A program made the translations under genes and the position numbers. Source: Candidatus Limimorpha caballi (GTDB lineage Bacteria > Bacteroidota > Bacteroidia > Bacteroidales > F082). Taken from it: a DNA stretch of 64,000 nt. Every line of letters begins with the position of its first letter. Position 1 is the first letter of the stretch. Shown piece after piece: positions 26,602-35,655 of this stretch. The stretch is from positions 1 through 64,000 of the forward strand of contig JAGHUX010000006.1 in assembly GCA_018064605.1 (NCBI GenBank). Reading direction: 5' to 3'. The notes under the pieces are model-generated. The model saw only the letters and a program-made list of their open reading frames with translations. It searched no databases and was not told the DNA's origin.

Positions 26602-29069
26602 TATCTCAAAGTGGTCTGCAACTGTTGCTCAATCGACGACTGAATCCTCGCCATCGTCTTCTCTATCACCTTGTCGGTCAACGTCTTCTGCGTGTCCTGC
26701 AAAATGAAACTGACAGCATACTGCTTCTTCCCTGCCGGAATCTTGTCGCCCTCGTAGATGTCGAACAGGTTCACCGACTTCAAGATGTTTCTCTCCGCGG
26801 CCATCGCCACCTTCTTCACCATATCGAACGTCACGTTCTTGTCCATGACGAGTGCGAGGTCGCGACGCACGCTCGGGAACTTCGGCAACGCCTTGAAACT
26901 GATGGTCTTAAGACCCTTGACGACCTTGAGGATCACGTTCCAGTCGAACGTGGCGTGATACACTTCCTTCTTCACGTCAAAAATCTTCAAAGTCTTCTGG
27001 CTCAACTTGCCGAGAGTGACCAACTCGCTGCCATTCAACGAGTAAACGATTGAATAGTCGTAATGCGACACGGCTCCTTCTTTCATCTCAAGCTCTTCGA
27101 CATTGATGCCGAGCTTGTGGATGATGCCGAACACATATTTCTTAAGGTCGTAGAAACCAAGGCTTTGTGGCTTCGTGTTCCACGACTCGGCGCTGTCGTT
27201 TCCGGTGAGGAGAATGTCGAGACGGAAGTTCTCGCTGTACGGATTCAACGGCTTCTCGTCGGTCTGCCGGTTCTCTTTATTATAAAGATATGTGTTTCCA
27301 AATTCAAAGAACTTCATGTCGAAAGTCTTGAAGTTCTGGTTTCTGGCGATGCTTTCAAGGCCGCCGAACATCAGCGACTGTCGCATGACGTCGAGGTCGC
27401 TGCTCAACGGGTTCATGATCTTCACGTTCTTCTCCTCGTCGAAGCTGTCGAGTTCGCTGGTGTAAGCCGATTTCGTCAGTGAGTTGTTCATGATTTCGTG
27501 GAAACCATTGGCAGCCAGCATGATAGAAATCTCCTTCTGTAACTTCTCTGCGTCCGGCTTGTTGTTGACGTTCAGGCTCGCGTTGATCTTCGTCGGAATT
27601 GCGATGTTGTCGTAGCCGTAGATGCGGAGGATTTCCTCAACCAGGTCGGCGGGACGATAGACATCGACCTTGCATGTCGGGACATCGACTGTCACGTATG
27701 CGTCGGTAAGCTCAACGACCTGGCAGTCAAGGTCTTTCAAGATATTGACGGCGACTTCCTTTTCAATCTGCTGACCGGCAATCTTGTCCAAGTAATCGAA
27801 TTTCAGCTGCACGCGGACCGGCGTGAAGTCGCCGTTGACCACGTCTTTTATCTCCGAAGACACCGTTCCGCCTGCGAGTTCCTTTACCAGGAGCGCGGCG
27901 CGTTTCAGGGCGTAAACCGTGATGTTCGGGTCGCAGCCGCGTTCGTAGCGGAAGCTCGCGTCGGTCTGAAGTCCGTGGAAACGTGCCGTCTTGCGGATTG
28001 ACGTCGGGTTGAAATACGCGCTTTCGATGAAGACGTTGGTTGTCGTCTCCGTGACGCCTGAGTCGAGGCCGCCGAACACACCGGCTATGCACATCGGCTC
28101 CTCGGCGTTGCAAATCATCAGGTTAGTGTCGCTGAGCTTGCGCTCGACGCCGTCCAAAGTGGTGAAAGGAGTGTCTTTCGCAAGACATTTCACCACGACT
28201 TTCTTGCCTTTTATCTTGTCGGCGTCGAAGATGTGAAGCGGCTGTCCGACCTCCATCAGGACGTAGTTCGAGATGTCAACGATGTTGTTTATCGAGCGGA
28301 GGCCGATGGCTTCGAGACGGTGTCTGAGCCACGCCGGCGACGGCCCTACCTTCACTCCGCTTACCGTCACGCCAGAATAGCGAGGGCAGGCTTTCGTGTC
28401 AACGACTTCAACATCAATGTTGTTGCTTGTATTTTCGACTTTAAAATCATCGACTGAAGGGCGCGTGATTTTATATTCGTGAGTATGGTTCTTATGGTTG
28501 AGAGCCGCCACTATGTCGCGGTCGCACCCGATGTGCGATGTCGCATCCGAACGGTTCGCGGTGAGTCCGATCTCGTATGTAAAGTCTTCTTCCACAGGGA
28601 AATAGAACGAGGCGGGCTTGCCGGCTTCAAAGCTGTCGGGCAGCACCATGATGCCATCGTGCGACTCGCCGAGCTGGAGTTCGTCTTCGGCGCAGATCAT
28701 GCCCTCCGACACCTCGCCGCGGATCTTGCCTTTCTTGATGGTGAACGACTCTTCGCCTTTCCAAAGCTCGCAGCCTATCGTCGCCACCAACACCGTCTGT
28801 CCGGCAGCGACGTTCGGGGCTCCGCACACGATGTGCAGAGGCTCCGCCTCGCCGACATCAACGGTGGTGATGTGAAGGTGGTCGGAGTTGGGATGGTCGA
28901 TGCACGTCAGGACCTTCCCGACAACGACACCCTTGAGACCGCCTTTCACAGACTCGTAACGTTCCAAATCTTCAACTTCAAGACCGGTTCCGGTCAATGT
29001 TTTCCCCAATTCTTCAGCCGGTAATTCGCACTGAATATACTGTTTAAGCCAATTGTAAGATATTTTCAT
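26601..29069 (-). CDS. pheT: Phenylalanyl-tRNA synthetase beta subunit
   Basis: 822 residues, the full bacterial length. In order: MKISYNWLKQYIQCELP start; EMAP-II-type tRNA-binding domain (about 40-150, GKVLTCIDHPNSDHLHITTV); B3/B4 editing region (about 210-400, with RYERGCDPN); B5 domain (about 405-480); the catalytic-like core; and the C-terminal FDX-ACB anticodon-binding domain (FPSVRRDLALVMDKNVTFD). With PheS it charges tRNA-Phe; pheS is not in this window. First gene of a leftward operon from the -7 box at 29102. Confidence 0.98.
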   Translation of the reverse strand: MKISYNWLKQYIQCELPAEELGKTLTGTGLEVEDLERYESVKGGLKGVVVGKVLTCIDHPNSDHLHITTVDVGEAEPLHIVCGAPNVAAGQTVLVATIGCELWKGEESFTIKKGKIRGEVSEGMICAEDELQLGESHDGIMVLPDSFEAGKPASFYFPVEEDFTYEIGLTANRSDATSHIGCDRDIVAALNHKNHTHEYKITRPSVDDFKVENTSNNIDVEVVDTKACPRYSGVTVSGVKVGPSPAWLRHRLEAIGLRSINNIVDISNYVLMEVGQPLHIFDADKIKGKKVVVKCLAKDTPFTTLDGVERKLSDTNLMICNAEEPMCIAGVFGGLDSGVTETTTNVFIESAYFNPTSIRKTARFHGLQTDASFRYERGCDPNITVYALKRAALLVKELAGGTVSSEIKDVVNGDFTPVRVQLKFDYLDKIAGQQIEKEVAVNILKDLDCQVVELTDAYVTVDVPTCKVDVYRPADLVEEILRIYGYDNIAIPTKINASLNVNNKPDAEKLQKEISIMLAANGFHEIMNNSLTKSAYTSELDSFDEEKNVKIMNPLSSDLDVMRQSLMFGGLESIARNQNFKTFDMKFFEFGNTYLYNKENRQTDEKPLNPYSENFRLDILLTGNDSAESWNTKPQSLGFYDLKKYVFGIIHKLGINVEELEMKEGAVSHYDYSIVYSLNGSELVTLGKLSQKTLKIFDVKKEVYHATFDWNVILKVVKGLKTISFKALPKFPSVRRDLALVMDKNVTFDMVKKVAMAAERNILKSVNLFDIYEGDKIPAGKKQYAVSFILQDTQKTLTDKVIEKTMARIQSSIEQQLQTTLR

Positions 29070-29101
29070 TTCAGTAAATAATTATTCATATTAACAAGTT
29101 G

Positions 29102-29109
29102 CAAAAATA
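29102..29109 (-). promoter_or_regulatory. -7 box for the pheT operon
   Basis: The minus strand reads TATTTTTG, 33 bases upstream of the pheT ATG. On the plus strand a near-consensus TAAACTTG (29177-29184) may serve atpB. Confidence 0.6.
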
Positions 29110-29216
29110 CATAATTCTGACAAAATGTCAGTCGTTTTTTTTTATTTTTTTTGATTGTGATTCAAAATAAATTTTGTAAACTTGCAACTTCAAATGTTTT
29201 GAAGATTTTTGATTAA

Positions 29217-30335
29217 ATGAAAAACAGGCATATTATCATAAGCATCTCATTCTTAATGTGTTTCTTCTTTGGAATAAACACATATTCATACGCGAACGGA
29301 GCGGCTGACGGTTCGGAAAAGACAGAGACGGAAGAAAGTTTCAACGCCGGAGAGATGATTTTCGAGCACATCCTCGACTCATATCAATGGCATATCTTGA
29401 CTTGGAAAGGTAAACACGTTGCGGTCAACCTGCCGATTATCATTTATAACGAAGGTCATCTCTACGCATTCTCATCGAAACATTTCCAGCACAGCGACAC
29501 ATATTCCGTCACCGAAAATGGCAGCGGCAATGAAGTTGTCTTCTCCATCCCCAAAGAAGGGAAATATAAAGGTAAAGTTGTGATTATCAAGGGAGATGAG
29601 CAAGTCAGGCCGATAGACATCTCTATCACCAAGAATGTTTTGGGTCTTCTCATCTCATGCACGTTGTTGGTCACGCTGTTTCTCATCGTGGCGAACGCTT
29701 ACAAGAAGCGCGGCGAGAAGGCTCCGAAAGGTCTGCAGTCGCTGTTCGAGATGCTGTTTGTGTACGTCCGCGACGACATCGCGAGAAAATCCATCGACGA
29801 GAAACATGCCGACAGATATACACCTTATTTAATAACGGTGTTCTTTTTCATTTTCATCAACAACCTTTTGGGGCTCATCCCGTTCTTCCCGTTCGGTGCG
29901 AACATCACGGGAAACATCGCGGTCACTGCCGTCTTAGCGGCATTCACCTTCGTGATTACTAATGTCTTTGGAAGCAAGGAATATTTCAAAGACGTGTTCA
30001 ACACGCCGGGGGTGCCGATTTTCCTGAAGCTCCCGATTCCGCTGATGCCCATAATCGAGTTCGTGGGTTGTCTGACGAAGCCGCTGGTCCTCGCGATACG
30101 TCTTTTCGCGAACATCACGGCGGGGCATATTGTCGTGTTAGGTTTCATCAGCATGATTTTCATCCTCGGGCAGATGGGTGCGGCATGGGGCGCCGGAGCG
30201 TCGGTGCTGTCGTTGATATTCATCATCTTCGTCGATGTGCTTGAACTTTTGGTCGCATACATCCAGGCATACGTCTTCACCCTACTGTCGGCGTTGTACT
30301 TCGGGTTGGCGTGCAAAGAACATCATCATGGATGA
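29217..30335 (+). CDS. atpB: F0F1 ATP synthase subunit a
   Basis: 372 residues, longer than the proteobacterial form. An N-terminal signal peptide (about 1-26, ISISFLMCFFFGINTYSYA) and an extra periplasmic region of about 110 residues precede the membrane core, as usual in Bacteroidota. The essential Arg lies in LVLAIRLFANITAGHIV near residue 290, and the closing helices include YIQAYVFTLLSALYFGLAC. It forms the proton half-channels next to the c-ring. First gene of atpBEFHAG. Confidence 0.96.
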   Translation: MKNRHIIISISFLMCFFFGINTYSYANGAADGSEKTETEESFNAGEMIFEHILDSYQWHILTWKGKHVAVNLPIIIYNEGHLYAFSSKHFQHSDTYSVTENGSGNEVVFSIPKEGKYKGKVVIIKGDEQVRPIDISITKNVLGLLISCTLLVTLFLIVANAYKKRGEKAPKGLQSLFEMLFVYVRDDIARKSIDEKHADRYTPYLITVFFFIFINNLLGLIPFFPFGANITGNIAVTAVLAAFTFVITNVFGSKEYFKDVFNTPGVPIFLKLPIPLMPIIEFVGCLTKPLVLAIRLFANITAGHIVVLGFISMIFILGQMGAAWGAGASVLSLIFIIFVDVLELLVAYIQAYVFTLLSALYFGLACKEHHHG

Positions 30336-30409
30336 GAGAGTTGAGAGTAAATGAAGATGACGCATAACTTTTAAAAAATTTGAACTTTTAAACTTTAAAA
30401 CTATAAATT

Positions 30410-30679
30410 ATGTCATTATTAGTCATGTTACAAGAAGTAGCAAAAGCGGCGGCTGACCTGGCCCCGTTGGCAAAGATGGGTGCAGGTCTTGCGGCAGGTA
30501 TCGCAACAATCGGCGCGGCGCTCGGCATCGGCAAGATCGGCAGCAGCGCGTTGGAATCAATGGCACGTCAGCCCGAAGCGGCCGGCAGCATCCAGACCAG
30601 CATGATCATCTCGGCGGCCCTCATCGAGGGTGTCGCTCTTTTCTCGGTGGTCGTCTGCCTGCTCATCGCCATCGCCTAA
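30410..30679 (+). CDS. atpE: F0F1 ATP synthase subunit c
   Basis: 89 residues, two membrane helices joined by the polar loop SMARQPEAAG. The first helix is Gly/Ala-rich (AGLAAGIATIGAALGIGKIG). The ion-carrying carboxylate is Glu73 in SAALIEGVALFSVVV. The first helix lacks the Gln expected of sodium-type rings, so proton coupling is likely. Many copies build the ring, so more of this product is needed than of its neighbours; a 16-bp hairpin directly after the gene may help. A TTTTAAAC-type tract fills the gap after atpB. Confidence 0.97.
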   Translation: MSLLVMLQEVAKAAADLAPLAKMGAGLAAGIATIGAALGIGKIGSSALESMARQPEAAGSIQTSMIISAALIEGVALFSVVVCLLIAIA

Positions 30680-30687
30680 AAGCGGAC

Positions 30688-30724
30688 AATCTCAGGTTGC
30701 AACGGTTGGTTGCAACCTGGGATT
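30688..30724 (+). promoter_or_regulatory. 16-bp intercistronic hairpin between atpE and atpF
   Basis: Arms 30688-30703 and 30709-30724 pair over 16 positions (15 Watson-Crick, one wobble) around the 5-base loop GGTTG, followed by TTT. It begins 9 bases after the atpE stop and ends 33 bases before atpF. It could act as a 3'-stabilising hairpin or partial terminator that raises c-subunit output over downstream genes; this is inference from structure and position. Confidence 0.7.
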
Positions 30725-30756
30725 TTAAAATGAAGGGAAAACTTAAAAAATAAAAA

Positions 30757-31254
30757 ATGGAACTCATAAAACCTGAAATCGGGTTGATATTCTGGATGAC
30801 ACTTGCATTCGGCATCGTGTTCATCATCCTCGCGAAAGTGGCGTTCCCAATCATCGGGAAGGCCCTGAAGAAACGTGAGGAGAAGATCACCGAGGCCCTT
30901 GAGCTCGCCGAACGCACCCACGAGGAGATGAGGCAGCTTCAGGCCGACAACGAGAAAATCCTCCAGGAAGCACACGAAGAACGCGACAAGATCCTCACCG
31001 AGGCGCGCGCCACCCGTGACAAGATCCTCGAGGACGCGAAGGCAAAAGCCACGGAAGAGACAAACCGTATCGTCGATTCCGCCAAGGAAACCATTGAGAA
31101 TGAACGCAAAGCGGCATTGACGGAAATCAAGAACGAAATCGCCAACATCTCAATAAAGGTAGCGGAGAAAATCCTTGAGAGAGAACTCAACAGCGACAAA
31201 GCACAGCTCGACTATATCGAGAGCATCATCAAGGAAACGGAAAACAACAAATAG
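30757..31254 (+). CDS. atpF: F0F1 ATP synthase subunit b
   Basis: 165 residues: one N-terminal membrane helix (GLIFWMTLAFGIVFIILAKV), then a long charged helix (about 35-150, ERTHEEMRQLQADNEKILQE and similar heptads) that forms the peripheral stalk dimer. It links F0 subunit a to the delta subunit. The stop is eight bases before atpH. Confidence 0.96.
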   Translation: MELIKPEIGLIFWMTLAFGIVFIILAKVAFPIIGKALKKREEKITEALELAERTHEEMRQLQADNEKILQEAHEERDKILTEARATRDKILEDAKAKATEETNRIVDSAKETIENERKAALTEIKNEIANISIKVAEKILERELNSDKAQLDYIESIIKETENNK

Positions 31255-31262
31255 AAGGCAGC

Positions 31263-31820
31263 ATGAAAGACACTCTTTTGACACGTCGATACGCCAAGGC
31301 TTTCCTCGAATACGCCATCCGTAACCAGATGACGGACGAGGGACTGTCGGATATGCAGACCGTATCCGAGACAATCAACGAGAGCCGTGAGCTTCGCAGG
31401 ATACTGTCTGAACCTTTCATCACCGACAAAAAGAAAAACGACATCCTCCTGCATATATTCAGGGGCAATGTCTCCGACAAGACCTTGAATTTCATCAGCC
31501 TGATGATTGACAAGAACCGTTCCGACATCATCGCCGACGTCTATGAGCAATACCGCGAACTGTACAACGAATACAACAACATCGCGGTGGTGACAATCAC
31601 CACGGCTGTCAGGATTGACGAGACGATGACGCAGAAGTTCCTCTATTTCGTCAAAGATGTCGTTAAGGGTAACATTCAGATTGTCAATGACATTGACAAG
31701 AGTATCATCGGAGGGTTCATCATCCGCCGCGGTGACTACGTTTATGACGCGAGTGTCAGGACGAAACTGAAGAACCTGTCGAAGATATTCGCGGAGAATC
31801 TTTATGTTAAAGGATATTGA
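31263..31820 (+). CDS. atpH: F0F1 ATP synthase subunit delta
   Basis: 185 residues of the OSCP/delta family: an N-terminal helical domain (TLLTRRYAKAFLEYAIRNQM), and a C-terminal segment with IVNDIDKSIIGGFIIRRGDY and VYDASVRTKLKNLSKIF, the family signature. It clamps the top of the alpha/beta hexamer to the b-subunit stalk. In the atp operon between atpF and atpA. Confidence 0.95.
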   Translation: MKDTLLTRRYAKAFLEYAIRNQMTDEGLSDMQTVSETINESRELRRILSEPFITDKKKNDILLHIFRGNVSDKTLNFISLMIDKNRSDIIADVYEQYRELYNEYNNIAVVTITTAVRIDETMTQKFLYFVKDVVKGNIQIVNDIDKSIIGGFIIRRGDYVYDASVRTKLKNLSKIFAENLYVKGY

Positions 31821-31856
31821 TAATTAACAGTTTGATAATCAGACAAAAAATAAAAT

Positions 31857-33443
31857 ATGGCAAAAATAAAACCCGCTGAAGTATCAGCAATACTGCTTGA
31901 TGAGTTGACCAACTTCGACAACAAGGCGACACTTGATGTCAAGGGCACCGTGCTCAACGTCGGCGACGGCGTGGCGCGTGTCTATGGCATGAGGGACGCG
32001 GAGGCCGGAGAGCTCGTCGAGTTCGAGAAAAACGGTGTCATGGGCATCGTGCTGAACCTTGAGGAAGACAACGTCGGCGTCGTGCTTCTCAACGACGCAG
32101 GCGACATCAACGAGGGCGACACCGTGGTGTGCACGCGCCGCATCGCGTCAGTCAATGTCGGCGAGGGGATGCTCGGCCGTGTCATCAACACCCTCGGCAA
32201 CCCGATCGACGGCAAGGGTGAGATAAAAGGCGAGACGGTGGAGATGCCACTCGAGCGCAAGGCCCCGGGCGTCATCTTCCGCAAGCCTGTCGATGAGCCT
32301 CTACAGACCGGCATCAAGGCCGTTGACGCCATGATCCCGATCGGACGCGGACAGCGCGAGCTTATCATCGGCGACCGTCAGACAGGCAAGACAGCCATCG
32401 CCATCGACACCATCATCAACCAGAAAGAGTTCTACGACAAAGGCGAACCCGTCTATTGCATCTACGTCGCAATCGGGCAGAAAGGCTCGACCGTCGCGAA
32501 CATAGTGCAGAACCTCGAGGACCACGGCGCACTTCCATACACCATAGTGGTGGCCGCCACAGCGTCCGACACCGCAGCGATGCAATACTACGCACCGTTC
32601 GCTGGCGCGGCCATCGGCGAATACTTCCGCGACACGGGCCGCTCGGCGCTCATCATCTACGACGACCTGTCGAAACAAGCCGTGGCTTACCGCGAAGTAT
32701 CCCTGCTCCTCCGCAGACCGCCAGGACGTGAGGCCTACCCTGGCGACGTGTTCTACCTGCACTCACGTCTCCTCGAAAGAGCAGCCAAGATCATCAACAA
32801 CGACGAGATCGCGGCGAAGATGAACGACCTCCCGGCCAGTCTGAAAGACAAAGTCAAGGGCGGCGGCTCACTGACAGCCCTCCCGATCATCGAGACGCAG
32901 GCCGGTGACGTGTCGGCATATATCCCGACAAACGTCATCTCCATCACCGACGGACAGATCTTCCTGGAGACCAACCTGTTCAACGCGGGCATCCGTCCGG
33001 CCATCAACGTCGGCATCTCGGTGTCGCGCGTCGGCGGCAAGGCACAGATCAAGTCGATGAAGAAAGTCGCGGGCACACTGAAGCTCGACCAGGCACAGTT
33101 CCGCGAGCTTGAGGCGTTCTCCAAGTTCGGCTCCGACCTCGACGCCGCGACACAGGCCGTGCTCGACAAAGGCCGCCGTAACGTGCAGATACTCATACAG
33201 CCACAGTCGTCACCGCTGAAGGTTGAAGAGGAAGTCGCCATCATCTACTGCGGCGTCAACAACCTCCTCAGGAAGATACAGCCCGAGAACGTGGCGGAGT
33301 TCGAGAAGAAATACCTCGACCTGCTCAACACATCTCACAAGGAGACGATGGCCGAGATCAAGGCCGGCAAATACACCGATGAAATCACGGCTGTGCTGAA
33401 GAAGGCCGCCAATGAGATCATCGAACTGATGACCAAGAAATAA
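31857..33443 (+). CDS. atpA: F0F1 ATP synthase subunit alpha
   Basis: 528 residues. Beta-barrel domain with [20 protein letters not shown] near residue 35; nucleotide-binding domain with P-loop [11 protein letters not shown] near 172; the family signature after [13 protein letters not shown], including [20 protein letters not shown]. The C-terminal helical bundle is complete. Alpha holds the non-catalytic sites and contributes the arginine finger. The catalytic partner beta (atpD) is not encoded in this window. Confidence 0.98.
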   Translation: MAKIKPAEVSAILLDELTNFDNKATLDVKGTVLNVGDGVARVYGMRDAEAGELVEFEKNGVMGIVLNLEEDNVGVVLLNDAGDINEGDTVVCTRRIASVNVGEGMLGRVINTLGNPIDGKGEIKGETVEMPLERKAPGVIFRKPVDEPLQTGIKAVDAMIPIGRGQRELIIGDRQTGKTAIAIDTIINQKEFYDKGEPVYCIYVAIGQKGSTVANIVQNLEDHGALPYTIVVAATASDTAAMQYYAPFAGAAIGEYFRDTGRSALIIYDDLSKQAVAYREVSLLLRRPPGREAYPGDVFYLHSRLLERAAKIINNDEIAAKMNDLPASLKDKVKGGGSLTALPIIETQAGDVSAYIPTNVISITDGQIFLETNLFNAGIRPAINVGISVSRVGGKAQIKSMKKVAGTLKLDQAQFRELEAFSKFGSDLDAATQAVLDKGRRNVQILIQPQSSPLKVEEEVAIIYCGVNNLLRKIQPENVAEFEKKYLDLLNTSHKETMAEIKAGKYTDEITAVLKKAANEIIELMTKK

Positions 33444-33451
33444 ATCAAGCT

Positions 33452-34348
33452 ATGGCGAACCTCAAAGAAGTCAGAACACGAATCGCCTCGGTGGACTCGA
33501 CGATGCAGATAACGTCGGCGATGAAGATGGTGTCGGCATCGAAGCTGCGCAAGTCGCAGAACGCGATAATGTCACTCCGTCCGTACGCCTCGAAACTCAG
33601 CGAGATAATGCAGGACCTCTCGTCGTCGCTGCAAGGCTCCAACGAGGGAGTCTATGCGAAAATCCACAAGGAACACGTGGAAGACGAGAAGATCCTCATC
33701 ATCCCGGTGGCTTCGAACAAGGGTTTGTGCGGCGTGTTCAACGCGACAGTGATCCGCGAGACGGTGAGTTTCATCAAGGAGAACTATCAGACACAGTTCG
33801 ACAAAGGCAATGTCGATATCCTGTGCGTCAGCAAGAAAGTCTATGAGACGTTGAAATTCAAGAAGTACCCGCTTTTAGAGCCGATGTTCGAGATTCTTGA
33901 CAACCTGACGTACGACAACACGCTGCCTTTCGCCGAACAGCTGATGAATGACTTCGTGAACGGGAAATATGACCGTATCATATTCGTTTACAATCAGTTC
34001 AAGAACGCCGGAAGCCAGATTCTCGTGAAAGAGCAATTCCTGCCGATTGTCAACAAAGCGGAAACTCAAACCGAGAGGAAGACAAAGAGCGATGTCGAAT
34101 ACATTTTCCAGCCTTCAAAGAAAGAGATTCTCGAGACTCTGGTCCCGAAATCGCTCAAGTTGCAGGTTTTCAAGATATTGCTCGACAGCTTCACCTCGGA
34201 GCACGGCGCGAGGATGGTCTCGATGACCAAGGCCACCGACAACGCGTCGGAGCTGCTGAAGGAGCTGAACCTGACTTACAACAAGGCGCGTCAGACGGCA
34301 ATCACCAACGAAATCATCGAGATCGTCGGCGGCGCGAATGCACTTTAA
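33452..34348 (+). CDS. atpG: F0F1 ATP synthase subunit gamma
   Basis: 298 residues. The N-terminal helix (ANLKEVRTRIASVDSTMQIT, with SAMKMVSASKLRK) and the C-terminal signature (ASELLKELNLTYNKARQTAI, ending TNEIIEIVGGANAL) form the rotating central coiled coil. The middle is a Rossmann-like domain (NKGLCGVFNATV). Last gene of the atpBEFHAG operon; a strong terminator follows after about 30 bases. Confidence 0.97.
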   Translation: MANLKEVRTRIASVDSTMQITSAMKMVSASKLRKSQNAIMSLRPYASKLSEIMQDLSSSLQGSNEGVYAKIHKEHVEDEKILIIPVASNKGLCGVFNATVIRETVSFIKENYQTQFDKGNVDILCVSKKVYETLKFKKYPLLEPMFEILDNLTYDNTLPFAEQLMNDFVNGKYDRIIFVYNQFKNAGSQILVKEQFLPIVNKAETQTERKTKSDVEYIFQPSKKEILETLVPKSLKLQVFKILLDSFTSEHGARMVSMTKATDNASELLKELNLTYNKARQTAITNEIIEIVGGANAL

Positions 34349-34379
34349 GTTGAAAGTCATAAAGTTATAAGTTTAAAGG

Positions 34380-34415
34380 GCGCGAAGCGGGTTCAGACTT
34401 GTTTCGCGCTTTTTT
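34380..34415 (+). terminator. Rho-independent terminator of the atp operon
   Basis: GCGCGAA (34380-34386) pairs with TTCGCGC (34403-34409), followed by a run of T. This ends the atpBEFHAG transcript. Confidence 0.8.
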
Positions 34416-34431
34416 GAAAACAGAAGTTGAA

Positions 34432-34439
34432 TATTTTTG
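34432..34439 (+). promoter_or_regulatory. -7 box for the TlpA-like lipoprotein gene
   Basis: TATTTTTG matches TAnnTTTG, 32 bases before the ATG and just after the atp terminator. Confidence 0.6.
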
Positions 34440-34471
34440 CAAAAATAAAATCTTAAAAATCGACAGTTAAC

Positions 34472-35581
34472 ATGAAAGCATTTAAAACCTTATTGACTCT
34501 GGCACTTGCCATCACCGCATTTTCCTGCGGAAACAAAAACGGCAACAAATACATCGTCAACGGACAGATTGAAGGTATCGAAAACGGCTCGACAATCTAC
34601 ATTTTCGACTATGCAAAAATCAACACACGAAACCCGCAACCTATTGATTCTGCTGTTGTTAACAACGGAACGTTTACATTTGAAGACACATTGAGCAACG
34701 CCATTGTCGCATTCGTCGGCGACAGACGCGACGGCATGGCATTCATTCTCGAACCAGGGAAAATCAACATCAACATTTCAGACCATGTCTTGTCGGGCAC
34801 TCCGATGAACGACCGCCTCTCGGCATTCTATGCGGAAACCGGTTTGAAAGCGTATCAGGAAGAAAGCTCAAAAATCATCGAACTATATTACGCCTCTGAC
34901 AATCAAGAATTTAGAGACAGTATCTCGAATCGTTTTGATGAATTATATGAAATTTTCGTCAAGAAATCCAACGTTGCATCAGAAAAGATGTTCATGGAAT
35001 TCAAAGATCAAATGCTTGCAAGATATGCCATTTCGGAGCTTCTCGAATCGGAACCTACTGTAGAACAGTTGGTTAACTGCCGTGATGCAGAAGGCTCAAT
35101 AGTGAAGGACGACAAGAGACTCAATGCGGAAATTAAAAGGCTTATCGCCAATGAAGCGACATCAGAAGGCAAACAATATGTTGATTTTGAATGTATTAAC
35201 TTCAAAACCAAGGAAATTGGCAAGTTGAGTGATGTCATCGGCGGGAAGCTGGCAATCGTCGATTTCTGGGCTTCATGGTGCAGTCCGTGCAAACAGGAAA
35301 TCAAAGAAAACCTCATCAGGATTCACGAAAAATATGCCGGTCAAGGCCTTGTTGTTGTCGGCGTTGATGTCTGGGACCAGATTGACAAACATGCGGCAAT
35401 GGTCGATCAGCTTGGAATAAAATATCCTCAAGTCATTGATACAGCGAATATTGCATCCGAGATTTACGGTTTCAACGGGATTCCTGAGATTATGCTTGTC
35501 GGGGAAGACGGCATCATCATCGACCGTGGCATCCGTGGAGAAGAGATTGAAAAGGCGGTCATAAACGCAATGAACAAGTAA
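34472..35581 (+). CDS. TlpA-type thiol-disulfide oxidoreductase lipoprotein with DUF4369-like N-terminus
   Basis: 369 residues. The signal peptide ends in a lipobox (ITAFSCG, Cys19), so it is membrane-anchored and faces the periplasm. Residues about 25-115 resemble DUF4369 (YIVNGQIEGIENGSTIYIFD). A helical linker leads to a thioredoxin-fold domain (about 240-369) with the active site WASWCSPCKQE, a cis-proline region FNGIPEIMLVGEDG, and GVDVWDQIDKH. Such proteins reduce or shuffle disulfides in the envelope, for example in cytochrome maturation; the substrate is unknown. Stands alone, convergent with a minus-strand glycan operon. Confidence 0.88.
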   Translation: MKAFKTLLTLALAITAFSCGNKNGNKYIVNGQIEGIENGSTIYIFDYAKINTRNPQPIDSAVVNNGTFTFEDTLSNAIVAFVGDRRDGMAFILEPGKININISDHVLSGTPMNDRLSAFYAETGLKAYQEESSKIIELYYASDNQEFRDSISNRFDELYEIFVKKSNVASEKMFMEFKDQMLARYAISELLESEPTVEQLVNCRDAEGSIVKDDKRLNAEIKRLIANEATSEGKQYVDFECINFKTKEIGKLSDVIGGKLAIVDFWASWCSPCKQEIKENLIRIHEKYAGQGLVVVGVDVWDQIDKHAAMVDQLGIKYPQVIDTANIASEIYGFNGIPEIMLVGEDGIIIDRGIRGEEIEKAVINAMNK

Positions 35582-35655
35582 TACACGTTTATGCATGAGT
35601 TGCCGGTAACGAAAAAGCATTTCCAAGACCGTCACCGACAAAAAGAAGTATAACA

